Virus record (IMG/VR): IMGVR_UViG_3300047550_003005
Location: 1-54,387 of that record
DNA length: 54,387 bases
Strand: one strand, 5' to 3'
From: a virus
Of the stretch, positions 43,429 to 49,908 are shown piece by piece. The translations under genes and the position numbers were made by a program. Within the stretch, counting starts at the first letter, position 1. Each line of letters starts with the position of its first letter. The notes beneath the pieces were generated by a model. The model was not told where the DNA came from. It saw nothing but the letters and a program-made list of their open reading frames with translations, and ran no database searches.

Positions 43429-43682
43429 TGAAATTCACCCTTATTGTTCCTGATGGAACCATGGCGATTGATGGTGAGGGCTATTCAATTGATGTATCCC
43501 CAGCGCCTGCTGGCCTTCATGCCGTGCAATGGTATGAAACCTGGGGTGAAGAGGAATGGGCAGATGATCGTGGACGTTTAATTCGCAATCAAGAAATTTC
43601 CTCATACACCGCTTATCAGTGGGCTATTGATGCTTGGAATGTAGCAAAAGCTGCTGCCGAAGCTGAAAAAGCGGCGAAGTAA
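43428..43682 (+). CDS. Conserved small phage protein (84 aa)
   Basis: An 84-aa protein with an N-terminal beta part (FTLIVPDGTMAIDGEGYSID), VQWYETWGEEEWADDRGR and a C-terminal Ala/Glu/Lys helix. Proteins with the V.W....G..E..DGR pattern occur near the lysis genes of many tailed phages, with unknown role. It overlaps the preceding gene by one base (TGATG). Confidence 0.7.
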   Translation: MKFTLIVPDGTMAIDGEGYSIDVSPAPAGLHAVQWYETWGEEEWADDRGRLIRNQEISSYTAYQWAIDAWNVAKAAAEAEKAAK

Positions 43683-43765
43683 CAGGCTAATCAATCTGAC
43701 GGCAGTAATGATGTCCCTACGGTTATTTAATACCCACCAGACCCCGAATCGTTAAGGGTTGATCC

Positions 43766-44293
43766 ATGTCCTTCTTCCCCAAAATCCTGACCGAAACCCT
43801 GCACCACGAGGGGTTGTGGAGCGACCACAGGGATGATCCCGGCGGCGCGACAATGAAGGGCGTGACGCTCAAGACCTATTCGGATTTCCTGGGTCGCCCA
43901 GCCACCAAAGATGAGCTGCGCAAAATTCCCGATGATCACCTCCTGGCGATCTACCGCAAGGGGTACTGGGACAAGGTGAAGGGCGATGAGCTTGCCGCGA
44001 TCTCGCCGGGGCTTGCTGCATGCGTCTTTGACTTCGCGGTGAACAGTGGTCCAGGGCGGGCTGCCAAGGCTCTTCAAAGCCTCTGTGGGGCCGTTACGGA
44101 CGGCGCCATAGGCCCCAATAGCCTGAAGCAGGTGAAAGCTTGGGTGGACATGCTAGGCCCCCAGAAGGCGGTTGATGCGTATCAGGCTTACCGGCAGCAC
44201 TACCTGGAAAGCCTGGATACGTTTGCCACTTTTGGCAAAGGCTGGACCCGGCGCATCACCGAAATGACCGCCTTTGGTAAGGATAACGCCTAA
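43766..44293 (+). CDS. GH108-family endolysin (lysozyme)
   Basis: A 175-aa muramidase of glycosyl hydrolase family 108: ETLHHEGLWSDHRDDPGGAT contains the catalytic Glu (E15) and the family's DDPGG(A/P)T element, followed by KGVTLKTYSDFLGR, YRKGYWDKVKGDELP-like sequence, CVFDFAVNSGPGRAAKALQ and the peptidoglycan-binding domain 3-like C-terminus (GAIGPNSLKQVKAWV, RQHYLESLDTFATFGKGW). It cleaves the glycan backbone after holin opening. It has no signal peptide, so export depends on the holin. Its stop overlaps the stop of the leftward operon's last gene. Confidence 0.92.
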   Translation: MSFFPKILTETLHHEGLWSDHRDDPGGATMKGVTLKTYSDFLGRPATKDELRKIPDDHLLAIYRKGYWDKVKGDELAAISPGLAACVFDFAVNSGPGRAAKALQSLCGAVTDGAIGPNSLKQVKAWVDMLGPQKAVDAYQAYRQHYLESLDTFATFGKGWTRRITEMTAFGKDNA

Positions 44294-44493
44294 TCCTTTA
44301 ATAGCGTCCGGCCCAATGTAAGGTTTTGCTGTGCGCGGATGTCGCGGTTGCCCCAGGACCAGCACTGGCCGGTTTCGTCCTGGAAGCAAACCCAGACCAA
44401 ATCGGCTTCTGGCCCGTAATCAATGATCAGGTGCGCCCAGGCGTTACCCTTGGGCGTGATCACCGGGATTGGCGGGTTCAATTGCTTGATCAT
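44290..44493 (-). CDS. Conserved small phage protein (67 aa)
   Basis: A 67-aa protein starting MIKQLNPPIPVITPKGNA, then LIIDYGPEADLVWVCFQDETGQCWSWGN. This LNPPIPV..P.G.A....IDYG.E..L.W......G..W.W block is a well-conserved small phage protein of unknown function. It is the last gene of the leftward run and ends tail-to-tail with the endolysin. Its start lies 50 nt inside the end of the XRE gene. Confidence 0.75.
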   Translation of the reverse strand: MIKQLNPPIPVITPKGNAWAHLIIDYGPEADLVWVCFQDETGQCWSWGNRDIRAQQNLTLGRTLLKD

Positions 44494-44749
44494 GATTTTT
44501 TCCCAATACGGATGCCACGTTTTCCACGGCCCGCATCATGTCTGACAGCTTCACTTGGAAGATGTCGGCGATCTTCAGGATGTTGCCGTAGGTCGGGGCG
44601 CATAGGCCCTTTTCCCAGGCGCCTATGGCAGAGCTTGTGACATGGCACCGCCGCGCCATGCTTTCCTTGGACCAGCCTCTGCGGCGGCGCTCAACCCTGA
44701 GCATCACCGCAAAGGCCCTGGTGTACAGATCATCCCGCTTTTGCGGCAT
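44444..44749 (-). CDS. XRE-family helix-turn-helix regulator
   Basis: A 101-aa Cro/CI-type protein. The HTH spans about residues 18-70: LRVERRRRGWSKESMARRCH as helices 1-2, VTSSAIGAWEKGLCAPTYG as the recognition region, and ILKIADIFQVKLSDMM as helices 4-5. There is no protease-like C-terminal domain, so it is not a LexA/CI-cleavable repressor. It may regulate the leftward operon or late genes. Confidence 0.8.
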   Translation of the reverse strand: MPQKRDDLYTRAFAVMLRVERRRRGWSKESMARRCHVTSSAIGAWEKGLCAPTYGNILKIADIFQVKLSDMMRAVENVASVLGKNHDQAIEPANPGDHAQG

Positions 44750-44751
44750 CG

Positions 44752-45069
44752 TTACCGGGCGCCCACTTGGCGTGAGGTGCCGGTGACGACCTCAAAGGGG
44801 TTGATGCTACGCCCGCTTTTGCAGGGGCCGCACAGGCGGTTGTGGGCGCCTTCGGAATCAAACGTCTTCCGGCAGCACATGCATGGCCTGGGGTTCAGCA
44901 TGGGCTTGGGGGCCACATGCCGGTGATACCACTTCTCGGTAGCCCAGAGGGGGATGCCGAGAGCGTCAGCCATTTGCTGGAAGGTTTCCTTCCGCTTTTT
45001 GGCTTCAATGATGTAGGTGGTGCGCCGTTCCCACTCATCTTCGCTGACGTACATGATGGAATCACCCAT
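44752..45069 (-). CDS. HTH plus zinc-finger-like protein
   Basis: A 105-aa protein combining an HTH-like N-terminus (WERRTTYIIEAKKRKETFQQ, MADALGIPLWATEKWYHRHV) with a Cys4-type ribbon (CMCC...C..C, residues about 63-80, ending CGPCKSG). It may bind DNA, possibly as an antiterminator or transcription cofactor. The ATG at 45069 overlaps the upstream gene; an internal ATG at 45054 is an alternative start. Confidence 0.65.
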   Translation of the reverse strand: MGDSIMYVSEDEWERRTTYIIEAKKRKETFQQMADALGIPLWATEKWYHRHVAPKPMLNPRPCMCCRKTFDSEGAHNRLCGPCKSGRSINPFEVVTGTSRQVGAR

Positions 45070-45586
45070 TTGCTTCTGCCTTTGCCTTTGCTGCTTTCAC
45101 AGCCCTTCTATAGAGCTTTGGAAAAACGGCAGGGGGCAAAAGAATGTGATCTATTTGGACATAGGCACGATTTATCCATTCGCTTATTGCGCCTGGGCTT
45201 CTGTCTAATTCATTGGCCATGGCATTGAATTCTTCCATTGTTTTTATAGTGGGAAGCTTTCGCGCCACATATTCTGTTTCTTCTGGCAATATCTTACGCC
45301 CATTCCTTTTGGCGGTTGAGTTTTTGCGTGTCCGTTTTGGGGCTTTATCCAAAGCCAAGGGCAATTGATTGGGGTCCACATAAAAATCTGGATCATCAAT
45401 CGGTTTACTAAGGATTTCTTTGACTTTTTCTGTGGCTTTCAACAATTCCGGCGTGGGGTTCGCCAATTTGGGCCGAGGCGGGGGGTCTTCATTAAGAAAC
45501 CGCTTCATCCATTCAGCGGCTTCTTTGGCTTCTGCAATGGTTGGAGACTTAGCAAGAGCCAATTTCAAAATTTCTTCGTTATTCAT
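45062..45586 (-). CDS. Hypothetical basic protein (174 aa)
   Basis: A 174-aa protein with a helical N-terminus (EILKLALAKSPTIAEAKEAA), a Pro-rich stretch, a basic linker (KRTRKNSTAKRNGRK) and a C-terminal helical part (IKTMEEFNAMANELDRSPGA, ISEWINRAYVQIDHILLPPA) that resembles a helix-turn-helix used by HTH-type repressors with a GAISEWI recognition helix. DNA-binding is therefore possible. AAGGAGAATTGAG precedes the ATG. It overlaps the next gene by 8 nt. Confidence 0.65.
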   Translation of the reverse strand: MNNEEILKLALAKSPTIAEAKEAAEWMKRFLNEDPPPRPKLANPTPELLKATEKVKEILSKPIDDPDFYVDPNQLPLALDKAPKRTRKNSTAKRNGRKILPEETEYVARKLPTIKTMEEFNAMANELDRSPGAISEWINRAYVQIDHILLPPAVFPKLYRRAVKAAKAKAEANG

Positions 45587-45597
45587 CTCAATTCTCC

Positions 45598-45888
45598 TTA
45601 CGCCAAAGCGCTTTCAACAAATTTGCCACCTTTGTTGGTCATGGTCACATAGACCCGGCGACGATCTTCTTTTTCGTCGCGGATGCGCTTGACGTATCCA
45701 AGCTTTTCAAGCTCATCCACAGAACGTGAAATGGCGGGTGCGCTGACATCAGCAGTTTTGGCCAATTCATGTACCATCAAATCTGAAACCAAATGCAATT
45801 CGAGCATGATGCGCAATTGCAATTTGTTCAAGACATTGGCGGCTGTCATGACATTGACCACCATTTGGGCTTTCTCTTCGCTTGTCAT
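45598..45888 (-). CDS. MarR-like winged-helix regulator (96 aa)
   Basis: A 96-aa winged-helix protein of the MarR/DprA-like kind: LQLRIMLELHLVSDLMVHEL, then the recognition helix ADVSAPAISRSVDELEKLG and the wing VKRIRDEKEDRRRVYVTMT. It lacks the flanking dimer helices of full MarR proteins (about 140 aa), so it is a minimal form. A regulatory role in the leftward run is likely. ATG 45888 has AGGAGATAGAG directly upstream; the frame upstream of this belongs to the SleB gene's other strand phase and is ignored. Confidence 0.8.
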   Translation of the reverse strand: MTSEEKAQMVVNVMTAANVLNKLQLRIMLELHLVSDLMVHELAKTADVSAPAISRSVDELEKLGYVKRIRDEKEDRRRVYVTMTNKGGKFVESALA

Positions 45889-45890
45889 CT

Positions 45891-46322
45891 CTATCTCCTG
45901 TCTGAATAAAAAACGTGTCCATCGACCTCTGCGACTTCCACGAGGTGGTGCCATCGGGCGCGATACCTTTTGGCGTGAAAGAACAGCGCACCATTGGTGA
46001 CGCTGCCAGGGGGCTCTCCTGCGATCCGCCATGCAGCCTGCCAGGATGCGTTCCTGGGCGGTTGTGCGTTTCTGAGGCTGGTGCAGGTCCAACTGAATTG
46101 GCAAGTGGCCCCTGTGCGCTGGAAAACGACCGCGCAGGGGGTCTTGGGGAATGCCGGGTGATTGACCCGGTTCCAGATCACTTCAGCCACCGCGCGCTGG
46201 CCATTCTCTGACAGCCCACGGGCTTCCCAATAGATGGCTTTGGCGATGCATGCGCGCTGATCTGCGGCCTGGGCGGGCGTGATGCAGAGCAGGGCTGTAA
46301 GCGCGATGGCTGTGCGGATCAT
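45891..46322 (-). CDS. Secreted SleB-like cell wall hydrolase
   Basis: A 143-aa protein with a Sec signal peptide (MIRTAIALTALLCITPAQA, cleavage after residue 19) and a Hydrolase_2/SleB domain: AKAIYWEARGLSENGQRAVA with likely catalytic E33, EVIWNRVNHPAFPKTPC, VVFQ and CQFSWTC. Unlike the endolysin it can reach the periplasm without a holin. It lies among regulators in the leftward operon, not in a late lysis cassette. The ATG at 46322 overlaps the stop of a 16-codon frame upstream. Confidence 0.8.
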   Translation of the reverse strand: MIRTAIALTALLCITPAQAADQRACIAKAIYWEARGLSENGQRAVAEVIWNRVNHPAFPKTPCAVVFQRTGATCQFSWTCTSLRNAQPPRNASWQAAWRIAGEPPGSVTNGALFFHAKRYRARWHHLVEVAEVDGHVFYSDRR

Positions 46323-46369
46323 AGGCTGCGGATGATGTTGTAAAGCACTATCAGGACAAGATCGATCAT
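46319..46369 (-). CDS. Possible 16-aa hydrophobic micropeptide
   Basis: MIDLVLIVLYNIIRSL, preceded by GGAGAAAAGGG, the same ribosome binding site used at five other junctions of this operon, and ending in an ATGA overlap with the SleB-like gene. It may be a membrane micropeptide or a translational coupler for the hydrolase. Confidence 0.4.
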   Translation of the reverse strand: MIDLVLIVLYNIIRSL

Positions 46370-46560
46370 CCCTTTTCTCCCCCATCTATCAACCGATACT
46401 GAGCGGGCCTGCGATAAACATTTCCAAGGTCGGTTCGCTCCCAGCTTTTGTCTCTGTATTCCACCCACTCAAGCCAAACCATAGTCTTGCATACGGTTTC
46501 TACCGGAAGCCAAGCAAACACCCTATGCCATTTGGTTTTGTCTAATACCTTCCACCTCAT
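46366..46560 (-). CDS. Small Trp-rich phage protein (64 aa)
   Basis: A 64-aa protein with KTKWHRVFAWLPVETV and MVWLEWVEYRDKSW, a pattern (T-x-W-H-x-x-F-A-W-x-P-V) seen in small conserved proteins of many phages, function unknown. It ends GGEKG, because the ribosome binding site for the next frame lies in its last codons. Confidence 0.7.
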   Translation of the reverse strand: MRWKVLDKTKWHRVFAWLPVETVCKTMVWLEWVEYRDKSWERTDLGNVYRRPAQYRLIDGGEKG

Positions 46561-46766
46561 TGTTTTTCTCCCAGCAACTCGCGTGTTTCCGGCTTCAGCT
46601 TATCCCAATCGCCGCGCCAGATGTGCTTTGCCAAATCCTGCACAGCAGCGCGCAGCTTTTCAATTTCGGCATCAGCTTTATCCCAGCCCTCGCGCAGCTT
46701 CTTGGCATCCTCAAATTTCACATACAGGACGCCATTGATTGCTACGGCGATATGGTCTTCGCTCAT
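46557..46766 (-). CDS. Hypothetical coiled-coil protein (69 aa)
   Basis: A 69-aa protein with an N-terminal strand part (HIAVAINGVLYVKFEDA) and a long charged helix (REGWDKADAEIEKLRAAVQD). It ends LLGEKQ, a version of the shared GEK ending. Overlaps both neighbours by ATGA. No family recognised. Confidence 0.65.
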   Translation of the reverse strand: MSEDHIAVAINGVLYVKFEDAKKLREGWDKADAEIEKLRAAVQDLAKHIWRGDWDKLKPETRELLGEKQ

Positions 46767-47350
46767 TCCTTTTCTCCCAGCGCGCGGATGGCGGCGGCGA
46801 TATCTTCCGCAGTTTCAGCGCAAGTCTCCCACGCCTGTTGCCATTCATGAGGAATGCCTTCGGGGCGATCTTTCCATTTCTCAGGATATTCAACGCGGTT
46901 CGCGCGGGCGACTGCATTGCAGATTGAAATGCACTCTCCCAGCGCAACGCGGGCAACAGCCTGTAGCGATTCGTTTTGATCCCAAACGCACCAATCAGCT
47001 TTTCGCGCGCGATAAGTGCCGTCCCATTGACCTTCGTAGACAGGCAAGCCGCTGAGAATGTCAGCGTCATGGCTGGCAATATGCCAAGAAACTTGCCCGT
47101 TGGGGGTTTCAACATAAACCACGGGCCATTTGGTTTCGTCTGGATCAACGCCCGTTCCAGCTTTGAAGCCTGCCGCCAAAGCCATACGCGCAAAAGCAAC
47201 AGCCAGCCGGTTACGTTCCGAATATATGCTATCAGCTTTCGCCCGCAGCTTTTCGTTTTCGGCTTGGATCAGCCGTTCAATCGCAGCCGCCGCCTCTGCG
47301 TTGAGCGTCAGTCCGGTGGCGGCGTAGATTTTATCTGCGATGTCAATCAT
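46763..47350 (-). CDS. Conserved phage protein (195 aa)
   Basis: A 195-aa protein. The N-terminus is helical (AAAAIERLIQAENEKLRAKA), followed by a basic helix and a beta module with WPVVYVETPNGQVSWHIASH and LPVYEGQWDGTYRARK, where the G-Q-V-S-W-H and W-D-G-x(3-4)-K pattern is known from many phage proteins of unknown function. The C-terminus is helical and ends IRALGEKE. Possibly a nucleotide- or sugar-binding module; not established. Confidence 0.7.
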   Translation of the reverse strand: MIDIADKIYAATGLTLNAEAAAAIERLIQAENEKLRAKADSIYSERNRLAVAFARMALAAGFKAGTGVDPDETKWPVVYVETPNGQVSWHIASHDADILSGLPVYEGQWDGTYRARKADWCVWDQNESLQAVARVALGECISICNAVARANRVEYPEKWKDRPEGIPHEWQQAWETCAETAEDIAAAIRALGEKE

Positions 47351-47550
47351 TCCTTTTCTCCCAGCGCCGCGCGGGCTTTGATGACTATGGTTCCCATGTC
47401 ATTTATCATCCCCACCATAATTTCGTTGTCACGCTTCAGCATATCCCGCTCTTTTTCGAGATCATCATACTTGACGCGCAGGTTGTTCAACTTGTTCACC
47501 GCTTCATTAAGTGCAGCAATCAATTCGCCAATATCATACTTTGGCATCAT
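47347..47550 (-). CDS. Small coiled-coil protein (67 aa)
   Basis: A 67-aa protein, nearly all one coiled coil (ELIAALNEAVNKLNNLRVKY, DDLEKERDMLKRDNEIM). It ends ARAALGEKE like its neighbours. The ATG at 47550 (or the adjacent 47547) follows GGGGGAAAAAGG. It may form a dimer or bind a partner; function unknown. Confidence 0.65.
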   Translation of the reverse strand: MMPKYDIGELIAALNEAVNKLNNLRVKYDDLEKERDMLKRDNEIMVGMINDMGTIVIKARAALGEKE

Positions 47551-47738
47551 CCTTTTTCCCCCAGCGCCGCTGTGATGATTTGGTGCGCGCCAATCACATC
47601 GTCGGCATCAATGCACTGCCGGGCATGCACCAAAGCTTCACGGAGCTTGCCATTCTCTTCCAATAGCAGCCGGGCCTCTGCCTTGGCCTGGACGGCCTCT
47701 GCCGTGGTGCTGGTGGTGGGCTGTGCTTCAATCTGCAT
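47547..47738 (-). CDS. Small helical protein (63 aa)
   Basis: ATG 47738 is 7 nt after the strong GGGAGG at 47751-47746; ATGs at 47744 and 47753 are too close to or upstream of it. The 63-aa product is helical (ARLLLEENGKLREALVHARQ) and ends TAALGEKG. It is similar in layout to the 67-aa neighbour, so the two may come from an old duplication. Confidence 0.6.
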   Translation of the reverse strand: MQIEAQPTTSTTAEAVQAKAEARLLLEENGKLREALVHARQCIDADDVIGAHQIITAALGEKG

Positions 47739-47740
47739 GA

Positions 47741-48094
47741 TCATTCCTCCCATTCAATTTTTACGATATCAATGGCGTGTTTTGTGTCTCCGTGACGTTG
47801 AGCGTCTTCCTTGCTTTCCCAAATTATTCCAGCCCACCTATCTGGGAAAATGCTCACCCACCCTTCGCGCTTGGTTTTGCGGTTGCGGATTTTTACATTG
47901 ATATATCTGTTAGTTCCTTGAACATCATAATAATGCAGGCTACTTTCACCCCTCTTTTCGACTTGCACAATTACCTGACGTTCACCTGATGATAGTAGGT
48001 AATCCCTTGATATAACCCGCGCCGGAAACCCTTCCGTGGTTTCGATAGGCTTATCCCAATCAATTGGTGTGGTGTTGCGTTCTTCAGTATCCAC
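47741..48094 (-). CDS. Hypothetical protein (117 aa)
   Basis: A 117-aa protein from GTG 48094 that overlaps the end of a 44-aa gene. DWDKPIETTEGFPARVISRD at the start is a common opening of small phage proteins, followed by a beta pattern (RQVIVQVEKRGESSLHYYDV, NRYINVKIRNRK) and WVSIFPDRWAGIIWESKEDA. It contains no Cys or membrane segment. Function unknown. Confidence 0.65.
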   Translation of the reverse strand: MDTEERNTTPIDWDKPIETTEGFPARVISRDYLLSSGERQVIVQVEKRGESSLHYYDVQGTNRYINVKIRNRKTKREGWVSIFPDRWAGIIWESKEDAQRHGDTKHAIDIVKIEWEE

Positions 48095-48218
48095 GATGGG
48101 CCTCCATGACCGCTGTTAGGGCTTCTTGGGCATCCTGGCGGGTGGGCCAGGGGTAGCCGTGAAATGCCCCCGAAGGGGCATTAACGATGAACCAGAATTG
48201 ACCAATGAGCTTGATCAC
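48084..48218 (-). CDS. Small hypothetical protein (44 aa)
   Basis: A GTG at 48218 forms a GTGA overlap with the upstream stop and opens 44 codons (MIKLIGQFWFIVNAPSG...), ending EAHRGY across the next gene's GTG. Without it there would be a 120-nt hole in an otherwise gapless operon. The DNA contains a hairpin ATGCCCC-CGAA-GGGGCAT (about 48158-48175) that may pause ribosomes. No family recognised. Confidence 0.6.
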   Translation of the reverse strand: MIKLIGQFWFIVNAPSGAFHGYPWPTRQDAQEALTAVMEAHRGY

Positions 48219-48424
48219 CGCCAGTGGCTCCTGATCTCGCGGGCTTCAGCCCGGAATTCCGCCGCCAGGGCAATGTTGAAATCGCCCAGATCGGGGAAGA
48301 ATTGGCGCAGCTTCATGCCGCCCCGGTGCAGGCCCCAGGCCCGCTGGATCAGCTCCCGGCGCCGGGACAGCGCATCATCGCGCTCCATCTCATAGCGGTG
48401 CCAGTCATCTTGGGTTTGAAGCAT
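48215..48424 (-). CDS. Hypothetical helical protein (69 aa)
   Basis: A 69-aa Arg-rich helical protein (MLQTQDDWHRYEMERDDALS, RRRELIQRAWGLHRGG, NIALAAEFRAEAREI). ATG 48424 overlaps the stop of the upstream gene (TGATG), and a GTG one codon earlier is possible. No family recognised. Confidence 0.65.
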   Translation of the reverse strand: MLQTQDDWHRYEMERDDALSRRRELIQRAWGLHRGGMKLRQFFPDLGDFNIALAAEFRAEAREIRSHWR

Positions 48425-48639
48425 CACACGCCCTCCAAAATATTACGCAGGGACGTACCGAGCGCCATCTCAATGTTTGGCCCGCCCTCTTCATCAATGT
48501 CGGCGCGGTCTTCAAAATATTCGGTGGCCTCCTGAACGGCGCGCTCAAGCTCCTTAATGCGCCGTTCCAGCTTGGTGATCTTGGCTTCCATCACACGGTC
48601 ATCTTCCATGTCGATCAGCATGTTTTTGTAATATCCCAT
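48424..48639 (-). CDS. Hypothetical coiled-coil protein (71 aa)
   Basis: ATG 48639 lies just after the upstream stop behind a GGGGG stretch. The 71-aa product has an amphipathic coiled coil (VMEAKITKLERRIKELERAV) and an acidic middle (EYFEDRADIDEEGG). Likely oligomeric or partner-binding. Function unknown. Confidence 0.65.
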   Translation of the reverse strand: MGYYKNMLIDMEDDRVMEAKITKLERRIKELERAVQEATEYFEDRADIDEEGGPNIEMALGTSLRNILEGV

Positions 48640-48641
48640 GA

Positions 48642-48971
48642 TCAGTACCCCCACTCTTCAGCCCGACGATCTTCAAGGCGATAATCTGCTGCGGCGCAGG
48701 CGCGGTTCCAGTCGGCATTCACGCGATCATCTTCTTCCTTGGCAACCGCATAGCCAACCAAATCAGAGAGCATGTCGCGGGTGCCGTTAATCATGTCGTC
48801 GCATTCGTCGGTGCGGTGGAGTTGGCGGATTTCCATGAGGCGCTCCAAGAAAGCCTGGGTGGCGAACACCACGCGCTCCGCGATGGCAACAGTGGGGTGA
48901 TCACCAGCAGCATCCAGCTTCGCCAGCTTGGCCTTGATTTCACCTTCGAGGTTGAAATTACCAATGCTCAT
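48642..48971 (-). CDS. First gene of the leftward operon (109 aa)
   Basis: A 109-aa acidic helical protein (EGEIKAKLAKLDAAGDHPTV, FLERLMEIRQLHRTDECDDM). TAGGAGACTGAAG is 7 nt before the ATG, and a near-consensus promoter lies about 50 nt upstream (49048-49020). As the first gene of the operon it may be an early anti-host or regulatory protein, but no family is recognised. Confidence 0.7.
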   Translation of the reverse strand: MSIGNFNLEGEIKAKLAKLDAAGDHPTVAIAERVVFATQAFLERLMEIRQLHRTDECDDMINGTRDMLSDLVGYAVAKEEDDRVNADWNRACAAADYRLEDRRAEEWGY

Positions 48972-49019
48972 CTTCAGTCTCCTAAATCAAAACATATTCG
49001 GCATCAGCGCCGTGCCATC

Positions 49020-49048
49020 CTTATATAGTCGCCTTCTGCGACTGTCAA
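49020..49048 (-). promoter_or_regulatory. Leftward operon promoter with internal operator
   Basis: On the minus strand TTGACA (49048-49043), a 17-nt spacer and TATAAG (49025-49020). The spacer holds the inverted repeat AGTCGC-AGAAG-GCGACT (49027-49043). This is the best-looking sigma70-type promoter in the window and drives the genes from 48971 down. Confidence 0.75.
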
Positions 49049-49070
49049 ACAATATTTTGGGAAATTTTGC

Positions 49071-49099
49071 AAAAAAATGGCGGCACCCCTCTGCCGCCA
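49071..49099 (-). terminator. Rho-independent terminator of the 49124 gene
   Basis: Read on the minus strand, TGGCGGCA-GAGGGG-TGCCGCCA is followed by seven T residues. It is a textbook intrinsic terminator and isolates the 49124-49381 gene from the leftward operon promoter. Confidence 0.85.
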
Positions 49100-49123
49100 C
49101 TTAGTTAATTGATATTGTTGGTT

Positions 49124-49381
49124 TTATGCCCCTTCAAAATATACCGCGACCTTTCCGATATGCTCGGTATTGAGGATCAAATCCCCCCGATCCCGCCACC
49201 CACGCTCCCCCGTATTGCGGTTATTCATGAAGTAAAACTGCCGCACCACCACGAAGGCACTGTTGTTCAATTCCTCAGCAAATTCATTGAGATCGGCGGC
49301 GGCATGATCCCCGATAACCTGATGGACCAGATGCTCCGAAGAGCCCGTTGGCATGTGCATGGTGATCAAAAAACGCGCCAT
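49124..49381 (-). CDS. Divergent leftward gene of the control region (85 aa)
   Basis: An 85-aa protein (MARFLITMHMPTGSSEHLVH...) with an alpha/beta pattern (LNEFAEELNNSAFVVVRQFY, GDLILNTEHIGKVAVYFEGA). No HTH is visible. It is monocistronic: its own terminator follows, and its start faces the Cro-like gene across 51 nt that hold the TGTCA palindrome. No clear ribosome binding site precedes the ATG, so the mRNA may be leaderless, as is known for lambda cI from PRM. Function unknown; a lysogeny-type gene is one option. Confidence 0.6.
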   Translation of the reverse strand: MARFLITMHMPTGSSEHLVHQVIGDHAAADLNEFAEELNNSAFVVVRQFYFMNNRNTGERGWRDRGDLILNTEHIGKVAVYFEGA

Positions 49382-49395
49382 CTCAAAATACCCTC

Positions 49396-49424
49396 TTGCA
49401 ATCTGTCAAAATGACAAATACGAT
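49396..49424 (+). promoter_or_regulatory. Rightward promoter with palindromic operator
   Basis: TTGCAA, a 17-nt spacer and TACGAT. The spacer holds the perfect palindrome TGTCA-AAA-TGACA (49404-49416). TSS would fall just before the ATG at 49433. A repressor bound here would block rightward transcription and could also affect the leftward gene at 49381. Confidence 0.65.
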
Positions 49425-49432
49425 CTGCGGCC

Positions 49433-49669
49433 ATGAAACAGCCGACCACCCGCGATATTATTGAGGCCCTCGGTGGCGTCAACCATGTCGCCAACAAAAT
49501 CTGCGTTGAACGCCAGATGGTGGACAACTGGATGAGGCCCACGCGCGGCATCGCAGCCACCTATTGGATCGACATCCTTGAACTTGCCCGGCGTGAAGGC
49601 ATCAATTGGATCACCCCTGTCGTGCTGCGGCGGGCCAAAGGCAGTTACGCAAAGGACATGAAGAAATGA
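49433..49669 (+). CDS. Cro/YdaS-like HTH regulator
   Basis: A 78-aa protein with an HTH near its N-terminus: TTRDIIEALGGVNHVANKIC (helices 1-2) and VERQMVDNWMRPTRGIAATY (recognition helix and following turn), then WIDILELARREGINW. The length, single domain and position as first rightward gene match Cro-type regulators, including YdaS-like proteins. It probably binds the TGTCA palindrome in its own promoter. There is a very short leader before the ATG. Confidence 0.75.
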   Translation: MKQPTTRDIIEALGGVNHVANKICVERQMVDNWMRPTRGIAATYWIDILELARREGINWITPVVLRRAKGSYAKDMKK

Positions 49670-49908
49670 GTGAAAAAGACCCTGTAGATTTGGTCGCCGA
49701 ATCTGTAAAATTGCAAGAAACAGCCCTGAAATTACAGATAAAAAACCAACCGGCATTGCGCGATCTGTTCGCAATGGCGGCGTTGCAGGGCTTGTTGGCA
49801 AACCCTGAGACAAATTTGGACTATGGCAGAAAGACTTACGCTGATCTTGCCTACAATCACGCTGATGACATGCTCGAAGCCCGTAAAAAGAAAAGCTATC
49901 TTGCATGA
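49666..49908 (+). CDS. Hypothetical helical protein (80 aa)
   Basis: ATG 49666 overlaps the Cro-like stop by ATGA, with GACATGAAGAA before it. The 80-aa product is helical (DLVAESVKLQETALKLQIKN, LRDLFAMAALQGLLANPETN) and resembles small phage proteins of unknown function encoded beside recombination genes. It overlaps the nuclease gene by ATGA. Confidence 0.65.
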   Translation: MSEKDPVDLVAESVKLQETALKLQIKNQPALRDLFAMAALQGLLANPETNLDYGRKTYADLAYNHADDMLEARKKKSYLA

